This document shows positions 8,711 through 17,406 of a DNA stretch of 64,000 nt, one piece after another. The stretch's first letter is position 1, and each line of letters starts with the position of its first letter. The DNA comes from Pseudomonadota bacterium. GTDB lineage: Bacteria > Pseudomonadota > Gammaproteobacteria > Burkholderiales > Burkholderiaceae_B. Where the stretch lies: positions 137,611 to 201,610 of the forward strand of contig JAEXOO010000018.1 of NCBI GenBank assembly GCA_023439305.1, read 5' to 3'. The notes beneath the pieces are model-generated. The model saw nothing but the letters and a program-made list of their open reading frames with translations, did not search any database and had not been told where the DNA came from. A program made the position numbers and the translations under genes.

Positions 8711-10344
8711 ATCTGCTGAGCCAACACCTTCCGATCTTCCCCGTCGCCATCCCCATGATGGCGGCGGCCCTGATGATGATGCTGCGCGACAAGCGCCGCC
8801 ACTACAAGCTGCTGATCGCCTTCGCCTCGCTGCTGGCCCAACTGATCTGCGCCATCTATCTGCTCCTGCTGGCCGATGGCACCCTGGCGCCCATCTGGCC
8901 CCAGGCCGTCGGCGTATACCTGCTCGGAGACTGGCCCGCCCCCTTCGGCATCGTGCTGGTCGTAGACCGGCTCTCGGCGCTGATGCTGGTGCTGACCAAT
9001 GTGCTGGCCTTCTGCTGCTGGTTCTATTCCCTGGCTCGCTGGGATCGCGTCGGTGTGCATTTCCATCCGCTGTTCCAGCTTCTGCTGATGGGCCTTAACG
9101 GCGCCTTCCTGACCGGCGACCTGTTCAATCTGTTCGTCTTCTTTGAAGTGCTGCTGGCGGCCTCGTACGGGCTGATGCTGCATGGCTCGGGCCCCGCCCG
9201 GGTCAGCGCGGGCCTGCACTACATTGCCGTCAACCTGGTCTCGTCCTTCCTGCTGCTGATTGCCATCGCCATGATCTACGGAGTGACCGGCACGCTGAAC
9301 ATGGCCGACCTGGCCCTGCGCGCTGGCTCTCTGCCCGACTCGGACCGCCTGCTGTTTGAATCGGCCATTGCCATTCTGGGCATAGCATTTCTGATCAAGG
9401 CAGCTGCCTGGCCCCTGAACTTCTGGCTCCCCAGCGCCTATGGCAATGCCAGCGCGCCGGTGGCCGCCATGTTCGCCATCATGACCAAAGTGGGCATTTA
9501 CGCACTGCTGCGCATCGGTTCGCTGCTGCTGCCCACCGGCGCTCCGGCGGCGTTCGGCGGCGCCTGGATGTTTCCGGCCGGCATCGCCACGCTGGCGGTG
9601 GGTGCCGTCGGCATGCTGTCGGCCCAGCAGCCCGAACGCCTGGCGGGCTACAGCATCATCGTGTCCTCGGGCACACTGCTGGCCGCCTTGGGCATGCCCG
9701 GCGTCATCCTGACCGGCCCTGCGCTGTACTACATGCTCAGCAGCGTGCTGGCGCTGGCCGCTTTTTTCCTGCTGCTGGAGCTGGTCAGCCGCACCAAGCC
9801 GTTCGGCGCCGACCTGCTGGCAGTCAGCCAGGAAGTCTTCGACCTGGACGATCCGGAATCTGAAGATCACAGCGACGACGTGGTCGGCATCGCGATTCCC
9901 GGGGTCATGGTGTTCCTGGGCATGTCCTTCATAGCCTGCGCCCTGCTCATCGTGGGGCTGCCGCCGCTGTCTGGCTTCGTGGCCAAGCTGTCGTTGCTGA
10001 CCGCCGCCCTGAAAGCCTCGGGCCAATCACCCGAACCGCTCAATGCCTGGATCTTGACGGGCGCCGTGCTGATCTCCGGGGTGGCCGGCCTGATCGCCAT
10101 GGTGCGCACCGGCATACGCTTGTTCTGGAGCAACAGCGACATGGCCATTCCACGCCTGAAGCTCATCGAAGCGGCCCCCATCAGCGCCATTATCCTGGCA
10201 TGTGCGGTATTGAGCTGGTATGCCGGCCCCATTACGACCTACCTGGAACAGACCGCCCGCCAACTGGATGAACCCCGTACTTATATAGGATCAGTGCTGC
10301 GCCAGAACCCCGTGCGTTCCGTGGATGCCGGAGGCCCGCAATGA
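8707..10344 (+). CDS. mrpD: Mrp antiporter subunit D
   Basis: A 545-residue polytopic protein homologous to NuoM/NuoN, with GDLFNLFVFFEVLLAASYGL and the AAWPLNFWLPSAYGNASAPV channel motif. It starts with GTG at 8707, overlapping the mrpC stop by four bases. An acidic loop (EVFDLDDPESEDHSDD) breaks the membrane part at about residues 378-393 and is presumably cytoplasmic. The stop overlaps the mrpE start (ATGA). Confidence 0.94.
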   Translation: MNLLSQHLPIFPVAIPMMAAALMMMLRDKRRHYKLLIAFASLLAQLICAIYLLLLADGTLAPIWPQAVGVYLLGDWPAPFGIVLVVDRLSALMLVLTNVLAFCCWFYSLARWDRVGVHFHPLFQLLLMGLNGAFLTGDLFNLFVFFEVLLAASYGLMLHGSGPARVSAGLHYIAVNLVSSFLLLIAIAMIYGVTGTLNMADLALRAGSLPDSDRLLFESAIAILGIAFLIKAAAWPLNFWLPSAYGNASAPVAAMFAIMTKVGIYALLRIGSLLLPTGAPAAFGGAWMFPAGIATLAVGAVGMLSAQQPERLAGYSIIVSSGTLLAALGMPGVILTGPALYYMLSSVLALAAFFLLLELVSRTKPFGADLLAVSQEVFDLDDPESEDHSDDVVGIAIPGVMVFLGMSFIACALLIVGLPPLSGFVAKLSLLTAALKASGQSPEPLNAWILTGAVLISGVAGLIAMVRTGIRLFWSNSDMAIPRLKLIEAAPISAIILACAVLSWYAGPITTYLEQTARQLDEPRTYIGSVLRQNPVRSVDAGGPQ

Positions 10345-10826
10345 GACGCTATACCAAGCACCTGTTCTTGCCCCTGCTGCTGCTGATCATCTGGCTGCTG
10401 CTGAACGATTCGGTCTCGGCCGGCTATGTGGTCCTGGGGATTTTCCTGGCCATCTGGCTCAGCCTGGCCGCCATTCCCTTCCGGCCCGTCAAGGCCAGCA
10501 TACGCCGCCCTTTCCTGGCCTTGAAACTGATCGGGCAGGTCGGCTGGGATATCGTGCTGTCCAATATCGCCGTCGGACGCATCGTCCTGAAGGGCGCCCA
10601 CGCGCCTCGACCCGGATTTCTGCGCATTCCCTTGCGCATGACCGACCCGCACGGCCTGGCCGCGCTGGCCTGCATCATTACCTATACGCCCGGTACGGTC
10701 TGGTCGGGCTTTGACGAAGACAGCAACACCCTGACCCTGCATATTCTGGACCTGCAGGACGAACAGGTCTGGCTCGACACCATTCAGAAGCGCTACGAGT
10801 CACCGCTACTGGAGATTTTTCAATGA
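10341..10826 (+). CDS. mrpE: Mrp antiporter subunit E
   Basis: A 161-residue protein with two N-terminal membrane helices (LFLPLLLLIIWLLLND and VVLGIFLAIWLSLAAI) and a cytoplasmic C-terminal domain containing ACIITYTPGTVWSGF, the MrpE signature. ATGA overlap with mrpD upstream and with mrpF downstream shows coupled translation of the complex. Confidence 0.93.
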   Translation: MRRYTKHLFLPLLLLIIWLLLNDSVSAGYVVLGIFLAIWLSLAAIPFRPVKASIRRPFLALKLIGQVGWDIVLSNIAVGRIVLKGAHAPRPGFLRIPLRMTDPHGLAALACIITYTPGTVWSGFDEDSNTLTLHILDLQDEQVWLDTIQKRYESPLLEIFQ

Positions 10827-11104
10827 TAGACATCGTCTACTGGGCATGCCAATTCGCTCTGGGCTGCTTCGTTCTGGGCATGAGCTGCTCGGTCGTGCGC
10901 CTGCTCAAGGGCCCGTCGGCTGCAGACCGCGTGCTGGCGCTGGACACCATGTACATCAACGGCATGCTGGCCCTGCTGGCGCTGGGCATCCGCTTTGATT
11001 CGAATCTGTATTTCGATATTGCCCTACTGATCGCCTTGTTCGGCTTTGTCGGATCAGCGGCCATGGCCAAGTTCCTGCTGCGCGCGGAGGTCATCGAACC
11101 ATGA
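10823..11104 (+). CDS. mrpF: Mrp antiporter subunit F
   Basis: A 93-residue protein with three membrane helices and the MrpF motif RLLKGPSAADRVLALDTM. Its start and stop overlap mrpE and mrpG by four bases each. Confidence 0.93.
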   Translation: MIDIVYWACQFALGCFVLGMSCSVVRLLKGPSAADRVLALDTMYINGMLALLALGIRFDSNLYFDIALLIALFGFVGSAAMAKFLLRAEVIEP

Positions 11105-11520
11105 GCACCACGCCCTTGCTGCCCTGGTGGCTGGCCATTCCTGTAGCGCTGCTGCTGGTGCTCAGCGGCATTGTTTCCCTGATCGGATCCGCCGGGCTGC
11201 TGCGCCTGAAACATTTCTATTCACGCATCCATGCCCCGACCATGGGCAATACCCTGGGCGTGTTCTTCATGATTCTGGCGGTGGCGATCAGCTCCAGCTA
11301 CTTGCTCAGCCGCCCCATTCTGCACCCCATCATCATCACGCTGCTGCTGGTCATCACGTCCCCCGTCACCGCCATATTGCTGATGCGAGCGGCCATCAAG
11401 CGCGAATTGCGCCAGCGCCTGGCCGACTACGCCCCCGACGAGCCAGGCTACATGAGCGTGCCCTGCAAAGCGCCTGCTGCCGCCGCCACTAAAGACGCCG
11501 ACACGCCGCCCCGCTCCTGA
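11101..11520 (+). CDS. mrpG: Mrp antiporter subunit G
   Basis: A 139-residue protein with three membrane helices; GLLRLKHFYSRIHAPTMGNT is the MrpG signature. Last gene of the mrp operon, overlapping mrpF by four bases. The charged C-terminal tail (from about residue 105) is cytoplasmic and poorly conserved in the family. The 200 bases after it hold a GGAGCGCG/CCGCGCTCC hairpin at 11633-11649 but no U-tract. Confidence 0.93.
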   Translation: MSTTPLLPWWLAIPVALLLVLSGIVSLIGSAGLLRLKHFYSRIHAPTMGNTLGVFFMILAVAISSSYLLSRPILHPIIITLLLVITSPVTAILLMRAAIKRELRQRLADYAPDEPGYMSVPCKAPAAAATKDADTPPRS

Positions 11521-11723
11521 TCTCGCCGCTCAGGCATTGGTCAACTTCCCTTGCACCCGGTTACAGCGGGCAGGCTTATACTGAATCGTGAGTCTGCCCC
11601 CTGCCCTGCAGGGACAAGCCTCTTACAGATCAGGAGCGCGCCGCGCTCCGCACGGCCAACGGCGGCCCGGCCGCCAGAGACCCTTGCCGTGTGATTCCCT
11701 AACCTTGCAAAGGAGTTAGATTG

Positions 11724-12110
11724 ATGAATCCACGAAAACTGCTATCCGCACCCAAACTGCTCGGCGCCTGCCTACTGGGCCTGGGCATGATGTCATCCGC
11801 CGCATGGGCGCAAAGCGCTTCTGCCGAATACAAGCAAAGCATCCAGCGCTGCGAACAATTCACCGGCGAACAGCGCGTCACCTGCCGCCGCGAAGCCGGC
11901 GCCGCCGTTCAGGCCGAACGCCAGAATAAGCTGACCAGCCCCGGCCCCAACGAGCAGGCCAACCGCGACGCCCGCTGCCAACGTCTGCCGGTCAGCCAGC
12001 AGCAAGACTGCATGAAAACCATGTCCGGCCAGGACACCACCATTCAGGGCAGCGTCGACGGCGGCGGCATCCTGCGCGAAACCACCACGATCGTGCCCGC
12101 TCCACAATAA
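11724..12110 (+). CDS. Small secreted protein of unknown function
   Basis: A 128-residue precursor with a signal peptide ending at AAWAQ (about residue 30). The mature part is polar and has four cysteines in two CR/CQR-type pairs (QRCEQFTGEQRVTCRREAG and ARCQRLPVSQQQDCMKTM), which looks like a duplicated Cys-hairpin unit suited to periplasmic disulfides. I do not recognise the family. The ATG at 11724 is preferred over the in-frame TTG at 11721 because AAGGAG lies eight bases upstream. A strong terminator follows. Confidence 0.7.
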   Translation: MNPRKLLSAPKLLGACLLGLGMMSSAAWAQSASAEYKQSIQRCEQFTGEQRVTCRREAGAAVQAERQNKLTSPGPNEQANRDARCQRLPVSQQQDCMKTMSGQDTTIQGSVDGGGILRETTTIVPAPQ

Positions 12111-12134
12111 ACCCGCGCTCGCCATCGAGACAAA

Positions 12135-12165
12135 AACAGCGCCTTGAGCAAGGCGCTGTTTTTTT
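12135..12165. terminator. Bidirectional rho-independent terminator
   Basis: AACAGCGCCTT and AAGGCGCTGTT form an 11-bp perfect stem with a GAGC loop, followed by seven T on plus and five A on the other side. It lies between the convergent small secreted protein gene and the LysR gene and can serve both. Confidence 0.9.
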
Positions 12166-13048
12166 AGGCCGCCGCCTCTTCCAATAGCCAATCCATGAAT
12201 GCCCTTACAGCCGGACGCTGCCCCATACCCGGCCGCGTGACCATGTAGTAAGCAAAGCGGGCGGGCCAGGGCTTGTCCAACACCAGGACCAGGCGCCCTG
12301 CCGCAATTTCTTCCTGCGCATAGGACTCGGGCACCAAGGCCACGCCCTGTCCAGCCTCGGCTGCGCGGATCAACAGAAAGTCGTCTTCAAACGCACTGCC
12401 CCTTTGCGCCCGCGCATCTTGCGCCACGCCATGGGCGCTGAGCCACAAAGGCCAATCCGCCCGATCGGCATCGTGCAGCAAGGGATAACCCAGGCAATCC
12501 AGCGGCTGGGACGGCAGGGGCTGACCGGCCAACAATAGCGCCGATGCCACCGGCACCAGCACGGGCGCCATCAAAGCAGTCACCTCCAGCCCAGGATAGT
12601 CGCCCAGACCGTGACGCAAGGCCAGATCCACGCGATCACGTCGCAAATCTACCAAAGCGGATGTCGCTTCGACGCGGATCTCGATATGAGGATGACGCTG
12701 CGTGAACCGCCCCAGGCGCGGCACCAGCCATGAAGCGGCGAAGCTGGCTACCGTGCTGACCGTCACTGTCTGACGCTCCTTGATGGACGCGAGCTCATCC
12801 AAGGCCTGGTCAATCTGCCTGAAGGCCGCGCTCAAGTCGTCATGAACGCGCGCACCGGCTTCGGTCAGACGCATGCCCAGGCGCTCGCGCTCCAGCAAGG
12901 CCAGCCCTAGCCGCTCCTCCAGCAGACGCATCTGCTGGCTGACCGCGCCCGGGGTGACATGCAGGGCTTGCGCCGCCGCCTTGATGCTGCCGCGATGACC
13001 GACTTCGACAAAAGCGCGCAAGGCCTGTAAGGGAGGAGCTGATGACAT
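12164..13048 (-). CDS. LysR family regulator (GcvA-like)
   Basis: A 294-residue LysR-type regulator. Residues 5-60 form the winged helix (LQALRAFVEVGHRGSIKAAA, with TPGAVSQQMRLLEERLG as recognition helix); the rest is the substrate-binding domain, with HPHIEIRVEATSALVDLRRD typical of the GcvA/AmpR group. It is divergent from a glutathione S-transferase gene and two TTTAG-N5-CTAAA palindromes lie in the 118-base gap, so it very likely controls that operon and itself. One of the palindromes covers its own start codon. Confidence 0.88.
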   Translation of the reverse strand: MSSAPPLQALRAFVEVGHRGSIKAAAQALHVTPGAVSQQMRLLEERLGLALLERERLGMRLTEAGARVHDDLSAAFRQIDQALDELASIKERQTVTVSTVASFAASWLVPRLGRFTQRHPHIEIRVEATSALVDLRRDRVDLALRHGLGDYPGLEVTALMAPVLVPVASALLLAGQPLPSQPLDCLGYPLLHDADRADWPLWLSAHGVAQDARAQRGSAFEDDFLLIRAAEAGQGVALVPESYAQEEIAAGRLVLVLDKPWPARFAYYMVTRPGMGQRPAVRAFMDWLLEEAAA

Positions 13049-13063
13049 TTAGTTTATCTAAAT
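13047..13063. promoter_or_regulatory. LysR-type operator 1
   Basis: ATTTAG-TTTAT-CTAAAT is a perfect 6-5-6 inverted repeat with the T-N11-A geometry of LysR boxes. It touches the first two bases of the LysR start codon, suggesting autorepression. Confidence 0.55.
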
Positions 13064-13139
13064 TATGAAATGAAAAATAATCGCTTTATCCTGGGCATTT
13101 CACCATAGACAATAAGTCAAGTTCAAATTGTTTTATTAA

Positions 13140-13154
13140 TTTAGCAAAACTAAA
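13140..13154. promoter_or_regulatory. LysR-type operator 2
   Basis: TTTAG-CAAAA-CTAAA has the same half-sites and spacing as the palindrome at 13047-13063 and ends 12 bases before the glutathione S-transferase ATG. Confidence 0.5.
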
Positions 13155-13166
13155 CAGGATAGGTCT

Positions 13167-13790
13167 ATGCTTGTCTTATACACGGACAGCTCCCCTAATG
13201 GCTTCAAAGCCACCATCGCACTTGAGGAGCTTGCTCTGCCATATGAGCTCCATCATGTGCGCATCGATGCCGGAGAACACCAAGCGCCCGCATTCCTTGC
13301 GCTGAATCCCCACGGTCGCATTCCCGTCCTGCACGATAAAGATACCGATATCGTACTGTTCGAATCAGCCGCCATTCTGCTTTATCTGGCTGAGAAGAGC
13401 GGACAGTTGCTGCCTGGCGAACCCAAGGCCCGCTGGGAGGCGATCAAGTGGCTGCAATACCATGCTGCCAGCGTGGGGCCTATCCTGGGCCAACGCGTGC
13501 ATTTTGAACTGTTCTCTACGGAACATATTCCCAGCGCCATAGAACGCTACAAAAACCTGACGGAAACCGCGTTCAAGGTATTGGACCATCGGCTGGCCGG
13601 GAACGCCTTCCTGGCGGGCGAGGAATACTCCATCGCCGATATTGCTCATTTCGGCTGGCTGCACATCGCCCGCCTCATTCACTTCGACTTCAGCTCCTAT
13701 CAGCACCTGAGCGCCTGGTATGAGCGGGTGGCCGCCCGACCCGCCGTGCGCTCTGGCATTACCCTGCCCGCGCCCGCCACCGGCGCCTGA
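13167..13790 (+). CDS. Glutathione S-transferase
   Basis: A 207-residue cytosolic GST. The N-terminal thioredoxin fold begins LVLYTDSSPNGFKATIALEE, where SPNG..K is the glutathione-site segment of YfcG/YghU (nu-class) enzymes; NPHGRIPVL and FESAAILLYLAE are the conserved cis-Pro and glutathione gamma-glutamyl binding segments. The all-alpha C-terminal domain contains the N-capping box YSIADIAHF. It is followed 19 bases later by an LLM monooxygenase gene, forming a likely detoxification operon under the divergent LysR. Confidence 0.9.
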   Translation: MLVLYTDSSPNGFKATIALEELALPYELHHVRIDAGEHQAPAFLALNPHGRIPVLHDKDTDIVLFESAAILLYLAEKSGQLLPGEPKARWEAIKWLQYHAASVGPILGQRVHFELFSTEHIPSAIERYKNLTETAFKVLDHRLAGNAFLAGEEYSIADIAHFGWLHIARLIHFDFSSYQHLSAWYERVAARPAVRSGITLPAPATGA

Positions 13791-13809
13791 CTCACGGAAA
13801 CTTCGCACC

Positions 13810-14823
13810 ATGACTGCTGCTTCAGCCCGCCAGGGCGCGTCCTTCAGCGCCTTCCAGTTTCACCCGGGTTACCGTCGGATGTTCGCTCCGGGCGAACTGA
13901 CTGTCGGTATCTTTCTGCCACTGCGCCCCTATCAAGGCCGCATGGAGCCCTTGCTCCAGCAAACCGCCCTGGTCAGGGAAATAGACCGATTGGACTTTGC
14001 CGCGATCTGGGTACGCGACGTTCCCCTGGCCGACCCGTCGTTCGGCGATGTGGGCCAGGTCTTTGATCCATTCAACTATCTGGCCTTTCTAGCCGCGCAG
14101 ACGCAGCGGGTCAGCCTGGCGACGGGAAGCGCCCTCTTTTCCCTGCGCCATCCCTTGGATTTGGCCAAGAGCGCTGCCACGGTCGACCAACTGTCGGGCG
14201 GCAGACTGGTGCTGGGCGTCGCCAGCGGAGACCGGCCCATCGAATTTCCTGCCTACGGTCTGGATCACGGCCAACGCGGAGTTCGCTTCGCCCAGGCCAT
14301 CGACGACTTCCGCCAGCTGCTGCAAACGGAAACCCGCCACCTGGACTCGCCCTTGGGCCGCTTTAGCAATGCCGAACTCCTGCCCAAGCCCTACGCATCG
14401 CGCATCCCGCTGATGATCACCGGGGCGTGCGGGCAGTCCCCCGAATGGATTGCCGTCAACGCCGACGGCTGGCTGACCTACCCGGGCGCGACCCACACGC
14501 CACTCGGCCCTGAACAATTGGCGGCAAAAATACACGCTTGGCGCCATGCCATCCCGGATGGCGGATTCCGTCCGCACATCACCAATGAATGGCTGGATCT
14601 GGCGGACGATCCGGACTATCCCCGCACGCCGCTGCAGGGTGGATTTGTGCTGCGCACCGGACGCAAGGGCCTGCTCGCCCTGCTGGAGGAATGGCGGGCA
14701 GCCGGCGTCAACCACGCCGCGCTGGGTCTACAGCACGGAGCACGACCTGTCGCGCAGGTTCTCCAGGAGCTGGCCGAAGAAGTGCTGCCGCACTTTCCAT
14801 CTTTCGGCAACAGCACAGGCTGA
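13810..14823 (+). CDS. LLM class flavin-dependent oxidoreductase
   Basis: A 337-residue luciferase-like monooxygenase. VGIFLPLRPYQG, LDFAAIWVRDVPLADPSFGD, TQRVSLATGSALFSLRHPLDLAKSA and LSGGRLVLGVASGDRP follow the order of conserved blocks of the bacterial luciferase superfamily; these enzymes use reduced FMN or F420-like flavin to oxidise or desulfonate small substrates. The frame is open from 13720 but that would overlap the GST gene, so I chose the ATG at 13810 (gap of 19 bases). Substrate unknown. Confidence 0.87.
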   Translation: MTAASARQGASFSAFQFHPGYRRMFAPGELTVGIFLPLRPYQGRMEPLLQQTALVREIDRLDFAAIWVRDVPLADPSFGDVGQVFDPFNYLAFLAAQTQRVSLATGSALFSLRHPLDLAKSAATVDQLSGGRLVLGVASGDRPIEFPAYGLDHGQRGVRFAQAIDDFRQLLQTETRHLDSPLGRFSNAELLPKPYASRIPLMITGACGQSPEWIAVNADGWLTYPGATHTPLGPEQLAAKIHAWRHAIPDGGFRPHITNEWLDLADDPDYPRTPLQGGFVLRTGRKGLLALLEEWRAAGVNHAALGLQHGARPVAQVLQELAEEVLPHFPSFGNSTG

Positions 14824-14869
14824 ACACGAGTGTGCCCACCCCGGAACCAGGGCAGGCACACCCATCACG

Positions 14870-16234
14870 CTAGGACGTCTGGGTCAGATCATCCTTGTAC
14901 GTCTCGGGACTGCGGCGCGTGGCCCACAAGGTAATCAAGGCCAGCATCACCACCATGACCGCCACTCCCCAGTAGTGCCCCTGACGGGCCAGCAACCAGG
15001 TCGCCAGCATGGGCGCCAGTCCGCCGCCCACTCCCGCGGCCACCTGGCAACCCAGGGAAGCACCGCTGTAGCGCACTTTTGTGCCGAACAGCTCGGGCAG
15101 ATACGCCGCCTGCGGTCCGTACATGGCTCCATGCCCCAACGTCATGCAGGCCGCAATGGCCCCCATGATGATGGCGGGATCACGCGTTTCAAGACACAGG
15201 AACAAGGGATAGGCAGACAGCAATACAAAGGTCGCGCCGAAATAATAAAGCGCCCGGCGGCCCACTTTATCCGACAGCCAGCCAAACAGGGGAATGAAGC
15301 CGACCTCCAGTGCGGCGCCCAGGAGCACCCCATTCAAGATCACGCTCTTGGGCAGATCCAGTGCGCTGGTGCCGTAGACAATGACAAACACGGTCAAGAT
15401 GTAAACCCAGGCCACCTCGCACACCTTCAGACCGATGCTCAGGCACAGATTCAGCCTGTGCTTGGTCAATATCTGCCATAACGGCGCCTTGTCGGACTCC
15501 ACTGCCGCAGTTGCCGTCGGTGTTTCCCCCTGACTGGCCTGGAAGACGGGCGACTCCACCACTTGCAGACGAATATAAAAGCCCAGCCCGACCAGCACGA
15601 CGCTGAGCAGAAATGGCACCCGCCACCCCCAACTCAAGAACTCCTCCTCAGGCAAGCGACTGAGCCAAGCCAGAATTCCGGTGGAGGCCAGCATTCCCAA
15701 GGGGAAGCCGACCTGCACCAGACTGCCGTAAAACCCACGACGCTCTCGCGGGGCGTGTTCGATCACCATCAGTGCGGCGCCGCCCCATTCCCCGCCAATG
15801 CCGAATCCTTGGATGATACGCAGCAGAATCAAGGCGATCGGGGCCCAGACCCCGATCTGCTCATAGGTGGGAAGCAGACCAATGGCGAACGTCCCCCCGC
15901 CCATCAGAAACATGGTCAGCATCAACATGGACTTGCGCCCCACCCGATCGCCGAAATGGCCAAACACAATGCCGCCCAAAGGACGGGCAATAAACCCCAC
16001 CGCAAACGAGCCCAGTGCGGCCAAGGTTCCCATCAGCGGATCCAGCCCGGGAAAGAAAATCTTGTTGAACACCAGCGCCGCCGCTGTCCCATACAACAGG
16101 AAGTCGTACCACTCGACTGTCGTCCCTATCACGCTGGCCATCACAACCCGCCTCATGGACCTTTCATCGTCCTGCTCGGGCTGCACCTGTGCGGCAGACT
16201 GCTCCAGCGTATCTGCCTTGATTGTGGTGCTCAT
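14870..16234 (-). CDS. MFS transporter, metabolite:H+ symporter (ProP/ShiA type)
   Basis: A 454-residue major facilitator with 12 predicted helices. VIGTTVEWYDFLLYGTAAAL and the loop FGHFGDRVGRKSMLMLTMFL (between helices 2 and 3) are signatures of the MHS family, which takes up organic acids and compatible solutes such as shikimate, alpha-ketoglutarate or proline/betaine. The second cytoplasmic loop GWLSDKVGRRALYYFG mirrors it. ATG at 16234 with AGGAG seven bases upstream; the frame continues to 16279. Divergent from the cupin/ferredoxin genes, with a shared promoter region containing GAAAC motifs. Confidence 0.9.
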   Translation of the reverse strand: MSTTIKADTLEQSAAQVQPEQDDERSMRRVVMASVIGTTVEWYDFLLYGTAAALVFNKIFFPGLDPLMGTLAALGSFAVGFIARPLGGIVFGHFGDRVGRKSMLMLTMFLMGGGTFAIGLLPTYEQIGVWAPIALILLRIIQGFGIGGEWGGAALMVIEHAPRERRGFYGSLVQVGFPLGMLASTGILAWLSRLPEEEFLSWGWRVPFLLSVVLVGLGFYIRLQVVESPVFQASQGETPTATAAVESDKAPLWQILTKHRLNLCLSIGLKVCEVAWVYILTVFVIVYGTSALDLPKSVILNGVLLGAALEVGFIPLFGWLSDKVGRRALYYFGATFVLLSAYPLFLCLETRDPAIIMGAIAACMTLGHGAMYGPQAAYLPELFGTKVRYSGASLGCQVAAGVGGGLAPMLATWLLARQGHYWGVAVMVVMLALITLWATRRSPETYKDDLTQTS

Positions 16235-16322
16235 TCTTGTCTCCTGGTTCTTGGGCCCCGGAATCCCCCAGGCCCGCATGGATGTAACCGCAATAAAAAA
16301 ACACGGTGAGCAAATACTGACA

Positions 16323-16405
16323 GGAAACTTTTTAAGCTTAAATTAGGGTTTATAAGTAAACTTTCTAGAATAAATTCTCAAAAAGTTGACTGATAGAAAA
16401 CATTT
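16323..16405. promoter_or_regulatory. Repeated GAAAC-type motifs between the MFS and cupin genes
   Basis: GGAAACTTTT (16323-16332), GTAAACTTTC (16356-16365) and GAAAACATTT (16396-16405) lie in the AT-rich divergent promoter region. Closely similar copies occur before the DJ-1/PfpI gene (18103-18112 and 18124-18135). They could be the operators of the nearby XRE-cupin regulator; this is inference from motif sharing. Confidence 0.4.
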
Positions 16406-16457
16406 CGGTAGATTGCTTTCAACCGCATCTCATGAGCGGCTCAACCAAGGAGACCTT

Positions 16458-16889
16458 ATGAACACCCCCGTCGACACAGTACAGAACGAAGAAAACACCC
16501 ATTACTCCCAGCGCCTGAAAGGCAAGCTGGAGCCGACCCAGGGCGGTTCGGTCTACGTGGACCCGGAATCCATGGAATGGCAGCCTTCGCAATTCGAAAA
16601 GATCTCGATGAAAGTGCTGTACCGCAACGACGCCGAAGGCGAAATGACCGTGCTGCTGAAATGGGAGCCCGGCGCCGTCCTCCCCTTCCATCGCCACCCT
16701 GAGATCGAACAAAGCTACGTGCTGCAAGGATCGTTCTACGATCATGACGGCATCTGCCGGGCCGGACAGTATGTCTGGCGCCACCCCGGATCGCTGCACG
16801 AAACCCGTTCCGATGAAGGCTGCGTTCTGCTCGCTGTCTACCGCAAGCCCAATGTCTTTTTCGGCACGGCCGGTTTCCAGGCCACCTGA
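16458..16889 (+). CDS. Cupin-domain protein
   Basis: A 143-residue single-domain cupin. The metal-binding blocks are visible: LPFHRHPEIEQSYVLQGSFY (His, His, Glu ligands of motif 1) and the later WRHPGSLHET (His of motif 2). The arrangement resembles ChrR-type cupins and 2,4'-dihydroxyacetophenone dioxygenase-like proteins, which bind Zn or Fe. The ATG at 16458 follows AAGGAG; the frame is open further upstream. A ferredoxin gene starts 52 bases later and is probably co-transcribed. Whether it is an enzyme or a binding protein cannot be told from the sequence. Confidence 0.82.
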   Translation: MNTPVDTVQNEENTHYSQRLKGKLEPTQGGSVYVDPESMEWQPSQFEKISMKVLYRNDAEGEMTVLLKWEPGAVLPFHRHPEIEQSYVLQGSFYDHDGICRAGQYVWRHPGSLHETRSDEGCVLLAVYRKPNVFFGTAGFQAT

Positions 16890-16941
16890 ACGGCACTCTT
16901 ACACGCAGGGCGCCCGGCGCCCTGACTCGCAAGGAGCTGCC

Positions 16942-17265
16942 ATGACCTGCGTCGTCACCGATCCCTGCATCAACTGCCAATACGGAGAATGCCTGGATGT
17001 CTGCCCCGCCGATGCCTTCCATCGCGGTCCCAACTTCATGGCCATCAATCCGCACAGCTGCATCAACTGCACACTGTGTATTCTGGCCTGTCCAGTACAG
17101 GCCATTGCCGGCGACTATGAGCTGGGCCCGGAGCGCCGGCGTTATATCGCGTTGAATGCCGAACTGGCGCAATGTTGGCCGGTGGCGCACAGCGGCCCGT
17201 CGGCCCTGCCCGATGCCGACTTCTGGGCCGGGCAGACGGACAAGCATGCCCTGCTGACGCGTTGA
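16942..17265 (+). CDS. FdxA-type ferredoxin (two iron-sulfur clusters)
   Basis: A 107-residue ferredoxin. CINCQYGECLDVCP and CINCTLCILACP are the two cluster motifs; the first lacks the full C-x2-C-x2-C-x3-C pattern, as in 7Fe FdxA proteins with a 3Fe-4S plus a 4Fe-4S cluster. AFHRGPNFMAINPHSCINC between them matches FdxA. The C-terminal 50 residues (ERRRYIALNAELAQCWPV) are the usual FdxA tail. AAGGAG seven bases before the ATG. It lies between a cupin gene and an XRE-cupin regulator and presumably supplies electrons to an oxidoreductase not encoded nearby. Confidence 0.9.
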   Translation: MTCVVTDPCINCQYGECLDVCPADAFHRGPNFMAINPHSCINCTLCILACPVQAIAGDYELGPERRRYIALNAELAQCWPVAHSGPSALPDADFWAGQTDKHALLTR

Positions 17266-17406
17266 AAGCCGCTGCGCACGCCTGCGCTCATACGGTATGA
17301 TCTGGACTGGAGCCGAGGCCCTGAAGGCGCTCGGAGCCGGACTGCATTCATTTCCGGCCGATGCAGCCTCGCAAGGCGGGGCCGCATCGGCTCTTACCGT
17401 ACCGAC

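Noticed and set aside
8563..10026. Minus-strand frame of 487 codons opposite mrpC/mrpD
   Set aside because: Same kind of shadow as above.
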